From an uncultured Verrucomicrobiales bacterium (GTDB lineage Bacteria > Verrucomicrobiota > Verrucomicrobiia > Limisphaerales > JACDHS01), in assembly GCA_937983475.1 (NCBI GenBank), contig CALJZV010000324.1:1-11784 (forward strand): a stretch of 11,784 bases of DNA. The letters run 5' to 3'. The translations under genes were made by a program, and so were the position numbers. Positions 1-5,204 of this stretch are shown here, one piece after another (the stretch's first letter is position 1; each line of letters opens with the position of its first letter). The notes under the pieces were generated by a model. The model was not told where the DNA came from and did no database searches. It worked only from the letters and a program-made list of their open reading frames with translations.

Positions 1-105
1 ACCTATGATATATCGCCGCGAGTTGCCTTAAGGTTAGTGCTTCGCAACAAATAACCGGCGCGGTTCGCGAGCCTGCGCTTGTCCATGTGGGAGCAGAGTT
101 GATCA

Positions 106-167
106 GGGCGGCACCGGAGCGCCGCCCTACCGACAAAACCGGTAGGGCGATTGCTCCAGCATCGCCC
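106..167. repeat. Chain of three interlocked hairpins
   Basis: Four GGGCG/CGCCC-type arms alternate so that each inner arm can pair with either neighbour. GGGCGGC (106-112) pairs with GCCGCCC (121-127). CGCCCTACCG (123-132) pairs perfectly over 10 bp with CGGTAGGGCG (140-149) around a 7-nt loop. GGGCGAT (145-151) pairs with ATCGCCC (161-167). The hairpins share bases, so they are mutually exclusive. This layout resembles REP/BIME-type extragenic palindromes; no transposase is present here. Confidence 0.7.
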
Positions 168-212
168 AATTTTTGCCTTCAAAGGTGGTTTCCGGCCTGC
201 GTTGCGCTTGCC

Positions 213-227
213 CGGGGCTATCCCCCG
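213..227. repeat. GC-rich hairpin, REP-like
   Basis: CGGGG (213-217) and CCCCG (223-227) form a perfect 5-bp stem around the loop CTATC. It is a short unit, distinct in sequence from the neighbouring palindromes, and is best read as one component of the repeat mosaic. Confidence 0.45.
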
Positions 228-270
228 TTGAGGGCTTGAGATTTGCGCTTTGCGATAGGCGCAGTTGTTT

Positions 271-298
271 AGCTCCGTCAGGAGCGACATCGTTGTAG
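271..298 (+). repeat. Stem-loop repeat unit C (plus orientation)
   Basis: GCTCC (272-276), loop GTCA and GGAGC (281-285) form a hairpin followed by GACATCGTTG. The unit matches an inverted copy at 389-416 at 24 of 28 positions. Two of the four differences form a compensatory pair that preserves the stem. A related unit with the same GACAT tail lies at 326-344. Confidence 0.65.
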
Positions 299-311
299 TA
301 GCCCAATCCCG

Positions 312-344
312 CCCGAATATAAGGAGCCCCATTCGGGGCGACAT
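312..344 (+). repeat. Stem-loop repeat unit D with alternative fold
   Basis: GCCCC (326-330), loop ATTC and GGGGC (335-339) form a hairpin followed by GACAT, the same tail as unit C. An alternative 7-bp pairing exists between CCCGAAT (312-318) and ATTCGGG (331-337). The two folds cannot coexist because they share 331-337 and bury 326-330 in the loop. Confidence 0.55.
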
Positions 345-388
345 ATCCCGCTCCACAGGGAACTCCTTTCAGGTAAAGACATCTTTCA

Positions 389-416
389 CTTCAACGATGC
401 CGCCCCTGACGGGGCT
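389..416 (-). repeat. Stem-loop repeat unit C' (inverted copy)
   Basis: Read on the minus strand this is AGCCCCGTCAGGGGC followed by GGCATCGTTGAAG. It aligns with 271-298 on the plus strand at 24 of 28 bases. The stem differs by a C-G to T-A exchange on both arms, so pairing is retained while sequence diverges. Units C and C' therefore form a long inverted repeat enclosing about 90 bp. Confidence 0.65.
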
Positions 417-486
417 GCCGTTCAGCGCCTTCCAATCGACAAGCGCAAGTTTGGCCTGGGGATGTTCGACAAGCCCGCCACCTGCC

Positions 487-559
487 GGAGGGACGAATTC
501 CATGAGTCCCAAACTCCTCGTCGGGATAATAAGTCGGACTCGCGGGAGCTCGTCCCTCC
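487..559. repeat. 73-bp imperfect palindrome
   Basis: The outer arms GGAGGGACGA (487-496) and TCGTCCCTCC (550-559) are perfect 10-bp inverted repeats. Inside, GAGTCC (504-509) pairs with GGACTC (536-541), and TCC/GGA (515-517, 524-526) can close the top. The element starts 11 bp beyond the stop codon of the adenylating-enzyme gene. It could be a MITE- or REP-like repeat, or act as a 3' mRNA-stabilising or terminating structure; there is no U-tract to call it an intrinsic terminator. Confidence 0.6.
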
Positions 560-570
560 AGTTTTTGGCC

Positions 571-1638
571 TTAATACACCCCTTCGACGATGTTCTTTTC
601 CATGGCGCCAAAGGGGCGCACTTCGGCAACACCGTCCCAGGCATAAGGCGCGCGCGGTTCGCGGCGGATGGCCTCGTCGCGTTCCAGGAATCGCGGCATG
701 AAAAATTCCTTGGTGAGCGTGGTGAGTTCCACCCTGCCCCATTCGCCATAGTTTTTGAGCTGAGAGGTGTTGTTGGGGTCCACCACGCGGAGCACAGCGC
801 GCGGCTGCGGGGCGTAGTAGGTGATGGAAAATTTGTCTTCAGGCCGAAGCGGCACACTGGCGGCCAGGCCCATGAGGGTATTGCCGTAGGTCGGGTAAAA
901 GCCGATTCGCCCTTCGAGCACTTCCTCCACAATGAACCGCACATACTGCGGGGCCATGGTGGTGCCGCCGCAAAACACGCCGCGAATGCCCGCATCCCAG
1001 AGGTTCACTTTTTCGGCAAGCGCTTCCAGGAGTTTTGGGGTTGTGAAGAGGCCGCTGACCTTGCGGTGCTTTAAGATGGTGGCCGCTTGATCCACCACAT
1101 GCTCCATGTAGGCGCGGGCCTGGTCAAATTGCTTGTTGCTGATGACCTTCTTCACCCAGCGCGGGTCGAGGTCAATGAAGTAACAGGAGCTGCCGCGCAC
1201 GTTGGCAAGATGCTCGATGGCCAGTCGCAGCCTGCGCGGGCCGGTCGGCCCCATCATGAGCCAGTAATGATTGCGCGGGAAATGCTCGTCGGAGAGCTTC
1301 TCGGAAAATTCACTGTAATCGGTTTTGTAATCGTCCCAGCCAATGCGTTGTTTGGGCATGCCGGTGGTGCCGCCGGTTTCAAAAATGTTGAACGGCCTTC
1401 CTTTGTATTGAGCAGGCACCCAAACGTCCGGTTGCAGGTCGCGCAACCATTCGTCCTGGAAATGCGGGAATTTGCCGATGTCGGAAAAGGTTTTAATTTC
1501 GTCGCGGGGATCCCAGCCGGCCTGCCTGGCCCAGTTGAGCCAGAATGGGCAGCCGGTCTCCGGAGAAAAGTGCCATTGGATAATTTCCTGTAGATGGGTG
1601 TCCAATTGTTTGGCCGCAGTTTGAATAAGAGAATCCAT
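571..1638 (-). CDS. Short adenylate-forming enzyme, phenylacetate-CoA ligase type
   Basis: The 355-residue cytoplasmic protein belongs to the ANL (acyl-adenylating) superfamily, phenylacetate-CoA ligase branch. It would activate a carboxylate with ATP. Visible motifs are the phosphate-binding loop TGGTTGMPK (residues 88-96), the aromatic A5-like motif YPTYGNT (248-254), GEWG (298-301), and MPRFLERDEA (314-323) near the usual hinge. Only about 30 residues follow, so the roughly 100-residue C-terminal lid domain carrying the second catalytic lysine is absent. Short family members such as EhpF of phenazine biosynthesis have a similar length, so this need not be decay. I chose ATG at 1638; a GTG at 1656 would add six residues, and neither has a clear Shine-Dalgarno. 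The gap to the symporter gene upstream is 30 bp (12 bp with the GTG). The family is fairly sure; the substrate (perhaps an aryl acid) is unknown. Confidence 0.75.
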   Translation of the reverse strand: MDSLIQTAAKQLDTHLQEIIQWHFSPETGCPFWLNWARQAGWDPRDEIKTFSDIGKFPHFQDEWLRDLQPDVWVPAQYKGRPFNIFETGGTTGMPKQRIGWDDYKTDYSEFSEKLSDEHFPRNHYWLMMGPTGPRRLRLAIEHLANVRGSSCYFIDLDPRWVKKVISNKQFDQARAYMEHVVDQAATILKHRKVSGLFTTPKLLEALAEKVNLWDAGIRGVFCGGTTMAPQYVRFIVEEVLEGRIGFYPTYGNTLMGLAASVPLRPEDKFSITYYAPQPRAVLRVVDPNNTSQLKNYGEWGRVELTTLTKEFFMPRFLERDEAIRREPRAPYAWDGVAEVRPFGAMEKNIVEGVY

Positions 1639-1668
1639 ATTGGGTTTGAAACTCACGGGTTTAATGTT

Positions 1669-3255
1669 TTATCGAACAACAGCCGACTCCCCGGGTGGCT
1701 TGAGGGACAGCGGCGCGGGGAAAAATTTTTCCACGGTCTTTTCGGATGGCGGTTTCGTGAAGAGAGACACGATCACCAGCGTCAGCGCGGAGGCGGAAAA
1801 GATAAAGGTCACCGGCATCAACCCCCACAAGAGCAATTCCTCATCACCGCTGCCGGCAGGCTTGGTGGCAATGATGTCCCGGTAAAACAACGCACCCCAG
1901 ACAAGAATCATGACAACCAGTGACGAGATTGCCCCCGCCCGGGTCGTCCGTTTCCAGTAAACCGCCGCAAACACCAGGGGGAAGAGGCTTGCGAAACCGC
2001 TGAAGCACCAAACACCGAGGTCAAAGACGTGTGCGCTGTCCTTCAGCCACAAGGAGAGAAAATAGGTGATGGCAACAATGACCAAAATAAAGCACCGGGC
2101 CAGCCAGATTTTTTGTTTGTCGCTAAACCGGTTTTCACCAAATCGCCGCACCATAATGTCCTGGGTGAACATGGTTCCGATGCACAGGAACTGTGAATCC
2201 AGGCTCGACATGATGGCCGCCAAAACGCCTGCCCCGACCAATCCGGTCAACACGGGCGAATGCACCAACTGTCCCACCATACGCCCCAAAACCGCGTTGG
2301 GATTGGCTCCGGTTCCCAAATAACCGGCAGCCCAGATGCCAATCAGGATGCATGGCACCCAGACAATCATGATGAAGATGGGATGCGCCACAACCGTCAG
2401 GTGGAATGACCGGGCGCTTCGAGCAGTCAACCAGTGCTGGAACAGATGCGGGAACATGCCGACGGACAACGGCACAAAACAGTAGGAAAGAAATTGCAAA
2501 TGACCGATGTGCCCCTGCCGGGCCAGCCTGGAGGAAGCCTGTTCATGCTCGGCCACAAGCCGCGTCGCTTCAGCCAACCCGCCCAGCTTGGTGGAAATCA
2601 TCCAGAACGCGATCACCCCGGTGGCCATGAAAACAATGGTCTGGAAGGCGTTGGCCCAAACCGCTCCTCTCAATCCGCCGAAGAACACATAGAACAACAC
2701 CACCAGGCAAATAACCAGTGAACCCAGCCAAGCGGGAATGCCCCCGGCCAAGGCCTTGTTGGCATGGGGAAACAGCTCGGGGAACGCCCCGGCCGTGGTG
2801 GGTTGAAGAAATTTTCCCGCCGCAATGACACCCACCAGCAAATAAGGAATCACCAGAAGCACCAGCACGGGAAACAGCAGGTAGCCCAGGGCCGGCGACT
2901 CAAAGCGGTCCCGGAAATAGGCGCATTGCGTGACATATCCATATCGCTTTCCGATGGCCCATAGCTTGATGCCGATGAGAAAAAAAACTGCGGAGTGAAT
3001 CAGTCCCGACCACGAAGCCATCAGCCCATAGACGCCGATGCCGCTGGTGTAGGCCTTGCCTGAAGACCCGACCAATGCGAAGCCGGTCATGGTCGTTCCA
3101 AAGATGCTCATCAACAGGAAAAACGGCCCGATGGAGCGGCTCACGACAAAGTAATCGGCACTGGTGCCGCGGAAAAAACGGCTGCTGAACATGCCGAGGC
3201 AGATGAGTAGTCCCAGGTAGCCGATGATAACGTAAAAAGGAATTTGAGCGCTCAT
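1669..3255 (-). CDS. Sodium/solute symporter (SSS family)
   Basis: A 528-residue inner-membrane protein with about thirteen hydrophobic helices, the length and profile of the SSS family (relatives include PanF, PutP and SGLT). The family signature GGLRGAVWANAFQ lies at 193-205. The helix-8 motif AAIMSSLDSQ (346-355) keeps the Ala-Ser-Ser pattern (A347, S350, S351) that forms the Na2 sodium site in vSGLT, so sodium-coupled uptake is likely. The hydrophilic tail from about 500 is cytosolic by prediction. The start ATG follows the stop of the small membrane protein directly (TGAATG), with AAGGAA eight bases upstream, so the two are probably translationally coupled. The substrate cannot be read from sequence. 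SSS members carry carboxylates, amino acids or sugars, and the adjacent carboxylate-activating enzyme makes an organic acid plausible. Confidence 0.9.
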   Translation of the reverse strand: MSAQIPFYVIIGYLGLLICLGMFSSRFFRGTSADYFVVSRSIGPFFLLMSIFGTTMTGFALVGSSGKAYTSGIGVYGLMASWSGLIHSAVFFLIGIKLWAIGKRYGYVTQCAYFRDRFESPALGYLLFPVLVLLVIPYLLVGVIAAGKFLQPTTAGAFPELFPHANKALAGGIPAWLGSLVICLVVLFYVFFGGLRGAVWANAFQTIVFMATGVIAFWMISTKLGGLAEATRLVAEHEQASSRLARQGHIGHLQFLSYCFVPLSVGMFPHLFQHWLTARSARSFHLTVVAHPIFIMIVWVPCILIGIWAAGYLGTGANPNAVLGRMVGQLVHSPVLTGLVGAGVLAAIMSSLDSQFLCIGTMFTQDIMVRRFGENRFSDKQKIWLARCFILVIVAITYFLSLWLKDSAHVFDLGVWCFSGFASLFPLVFAAVYWKRTTRAGAISSLVVMILVWGALFYRDIIATKPAGSGDEELLLWGLMPVTFIFSASALTLVIVSLFTKPPSEKTVEKFFPAPLSLKPPGESAVVR

Positions 3256-3528
3256 TCAGTGAGTTCCTTTTGTCGCAGAGGTCTTGTTCGCGGTTCCGTC
3301 AAACTCGCTGGCCCATTCCTCGATGTGATGGGGCCAGGCATATTTGTTGGCCAGCGCCCAGACACAGCCCGCGGCCACCGAATAAAGGGCATGGTAAGCC
3401 AGGCCAATGGGAAGAAAGCCCAGCACCAGAGTGCGGTCATTCCACCACCAGAAATCGTGATGCAATACCGCCAGAACTACCACGGCGGTCCAGACCAGTC
3501 GCTGCGCGGCGGGAGTATTGGTTTCCAT
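3256..3528 (-). CDS. Small two-helix membrane protein, DUF3311-like
   Basis: A 90-residue protein with two hydrophobic segments (about 10-30 and 33-62) joined by the charged turn NDR, and a polar C-terminal tail. Its size, topology and position just upstream of an SSS symporter match the small DUF3311/YhdT-type partners often encoded beside such symporters. A role as accessory subunit or assembly partner is inferred only from that association. The ATG at 3528 has AGGA nine bases upstream. The stop codon abuts the symporter start, which argues for coupled, roughly equimolar translation. The gap to the upstream propeller gene is 26 bp. The DUF assignment is by resemblance, and I could not verify it. 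Confidence 0.7.
   Translation of the reverse strand: METNTPAAQRLVWTAVVVLAVLHHDFWWWNDRTLVLGFLPIGLAYHALYSVAAGCVWALANKYAWPHHIEEWASEFDGTANKTSATKGTH
3264..3269 (-). promoter_or_regulatory. Ribosome binding site for the symporter gene
   Basis: AAGGAA on the minus strand sits eight bases before the symporter ATG at 3255, inside the 3' end of the preceding gene. It supports the start and is one of the few clear Shine-Dalgarno sequences in the window. Confidence 0.6.
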
Positions 3529-3554
3529 GGGCGTAAGTCCTGGTGTTTTGGTGG

Positions 3555-5153
3555 TTATTTTTTGGGCGCGTCCAATTTGACCTTGGGATCGTCCCCTGTG
3601 GTTTTGACTTTGGACTGATCACGGAAAGCATACAGGTGCGTGTTGGAGGCAACATACAGGACGCCATTGGCCACGACCGGCGTGGAATAAATCGGCGCGC
3701 CCAGGTTGATTTCGCTGAGGACTTTTTTCTCCCTGGAAGCTTCCAGAACCACAAAGTCTCCGTCTTCATCCCCGACAAACACCTTGCCATCGGCCACCAT
3801 GGTTGAACCCCACATGTGGGCTTTCATGTCGTAAACCCAATGCTCCTTGCCAGAGTCGGCATCCAAACAATACACAAACCCTGAGAAGTCTCCGATGAAG
3901 AGCAGATTGGTTTCCGGATCAATGGAGACGGAGGAGATGCTCCGTTTTATTTTTCGATAATCCCAGATGAGGCCTGAATCGGTAATATCACCTGTCTTGG
4001 TGGCATCAATGCAAACCAGCCGCCCCACCCCCTCGCCATGCTCCGGATCCTGCCCAATGGCAACGTAAACGCGATTTTTGTAAAAGACCGGTGTGGAATT
4101 GATTTCGCTGGGCCCCTCCGCCGCGGGATAACGAATGGGCTGGCCGTCCTTGGTCTTTTTGTATTCCGGAGGATTGCAGTCAAATTTCCAGACGGTTTTG
4201 AGCCAGCTGGTTTCGTCATCCTTGACGGGCTTCGCGTCGAAGGCATAACACCATCCGTCGCCCCCTCCGAAAAACACCAGTTTCTTGTCGTTGACCTTGG
4301 CCGTGGAGGGCGAACTCCACTGCCCATGATAGATGCGCGGGCCGATGTTCGCGTCATCCTCACCGGCAAATTCGCCGGTCTTTTTGTTTACCGCGACGAA
4401 ACTGGGAGACAGCGGGGAAGGGATATTTGAATGGGTCCAGTCCTGGCCGTTGGAGGTGCAGGCATATACGAGATCATCCACGATAATCACCGAGCAATTG
4501 GAGGCGTTGTGGGGAAAGACTCCCAGCTCGTCCATCATGTCGTAAACCCAAATGATGTCGGCATCCTTGGGGCCGATTTTTGCCGGAGGCCTGCCGGTGT
4601 CCTTGGCCATGTAGGCCGGCTCATCCTGCATTCCCTGGTTGCCATTGGCCAGCCCGTGAACATCCAAACACATGATTTCGCACCGGCTGGTGACAATGTA
4701 AACGAAATCGCCCTCGACCGTTGGTGAGGACAGCAAGCCGAGATTTTCCCAGTCGTTGACCTTGCCGGATTTGAGCTTGGGCACGACCAGTTGCCAGAGC
4801 AGTTCCCCGGTTTTTTCATCAAAACACATCAGAATGCTTCGGTCCCCTTCGTGCTGGGTGTCGCGCGGAGTCTCGTTGTTGGTGCCGACAAAAACGCGGC
4901 CGTTGGAGACGGTGACATTGCCGTAGCTTTGAGAACCCAGCTTGGCAGCCCACTTCACATTGTCAGTCGTTGAAAGGTCCACCTCATCGGTGCCACGCTT
5001 GAATTTCCCGGGGTTAAAGGAGGACGGAATGCCTTTTTCCGGCGAATACATGTTGCGCGCGGGAGTTCCACCCCACTGCGGCCAGTCGGCGGCGGACAAA
5101 GAAACAACGGAGAGCAGTCCAAGGGCGACTGCGGCGTGCATAATCTTGCTCAT
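3555..5153 (-). CDS. Secreted PQQ-like beta-propeller protein
   Basis: A 532-residue protein with a Sec-type signal peptide (hydrophobic 6-20, cleavage near SLSA-AD at 21-22) and then DWPQWGG, a typical N-terminus of PQQ-like/BamB-like propellers. Repeats of the form 'xD-x-x-TG-x-x-W' occur at 111-120, 257-262, 430-439 and elsewhere, each followed by strands such as GKVFVGDEDG (456-465), so a full propeller is expected between about 60 and 512. The C-terminus is a lysine-rich tail. No vicinal Cys-Cys pair of quinoprotein dehydrogenases is present, so catalysis is not assured; binding or scaffold roles are equally possible. The ATG at 5153 lacks a clear Shine-Dalgarno; a second Met at codon 5 is an alternative. 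It lies 51 bp after the larger propeller gene and 26 bp before the small membrane protein. Confidence 0.85.
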   Translation of the reverse strand: MSKIMHAAVALGLLSVVSLSAADWPQWGGTPARNMYSPEKGIPSSFNPGKFKRGTDEVDLSTTDNVKWAAKLGSQSYGNVTVSNGRVFVGTNNETPRDTQHEGDRSILMCFDEKTGELLWQLVVPKLKSGKVNDWENLGLLSSPTVEGDFVYIVTSRCEIMCLDVHGLANGNQGMQDEPAYMAKDTGRPPAKIGPKDADIIWVYDMMDELGVFPHNASNCSVIIVDDLVYACTSNGQDWTHSNIPSPLSPSFVAVNKKTGEFAGEDDANIGPRIYHGQWSSPSTAKVNDKKLVFFGGGDGWCYAFDAKPVKDDETSWLKTVWKFDCNPPEYKKTKDGQPIRYPAAEGPSEINSTPVFYKNRVYVAIGQDPEHGEGVGRLVCIDATKTGDITDSGLIWDYRKIKRSISSVSIDPETNLLFIGDFSGFVYCLDADSGKEHWVYDMKAHMWGSTMVADGKVFVGDEDGDFVVLEASREKKVLSEINLGAPIYSTPVVANGVLYVASNTHLYAFRDQSKVKTTGDDPKVKLDAPKK

Positions 5154-5179
5154 AAACTTGCTATTATTTTGTGTTGGAT

Positions 5180-5196
5180 GCGGAGTGCCAATCCGC
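5180..5196. repeat. Hairpin between the two propeller genes
   Basis: GCGGA (5180-5184) and TCCGC (5192-5196) form a 5-bp stem in the 51-bp gap between the propeller genes. It could be a short extragenic palindrome or an mRNA-processing or stability element that sets the ratio of the two products. No U-tract follows it in the direction of transcription. Confidence 0.35.
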
Positions 5197-5204
5197 GTTT
5201 GCCT

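Larger units (their letters stand above)
1..570. other. Gene-free, palindrome-rich region
   Basis: I see no credible gene in this stretch. The open frames that cross it, including one on the minus strand at 3-356, are rich in Arg, Pro and Ser, lack domain-like patterns and run straight through palindromic repeats. The stretch is downstream of the stop codon of the adenylating enzyme at 571, so it is the 3' end of the minus-strand operon plus whatever lies to the left. At least six distinct hairpin-forming units occur between positions 106 and 559; they are listed separately. Confidence 0.7.

Noticed and set aside
3..356. Minus-strand open frame of 117 codons
   Set aside because: It translates directly through several palindromic repeats, is Arg/Pro-rich and has no recognisable domain pattern. 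It is best explained as chance openness in GC-rich sequence.
106..416. CRISPR array
   Set aside because: The repeats are palindromic, of differing sequence and orientation, and not separated by regular unique spacers; there are no cas genes.
369..570. Frame continuing past the adenylating-enzyme stop (possible frameshifted C-terminus)
   Set aside because: The residues in this frame (for example PPAGGGLVEHPQAKL) do not resemble an ANL lid domain, and the DNA consists largely of the 73-bp palindrome and an inverted repeat unit.
265..1074. Plus-strand 269-codon open frame
   Set aside because: It is antisense to the adenylating enzyme, whose frame carries the conserved motifs, and it also crosses the repeats.
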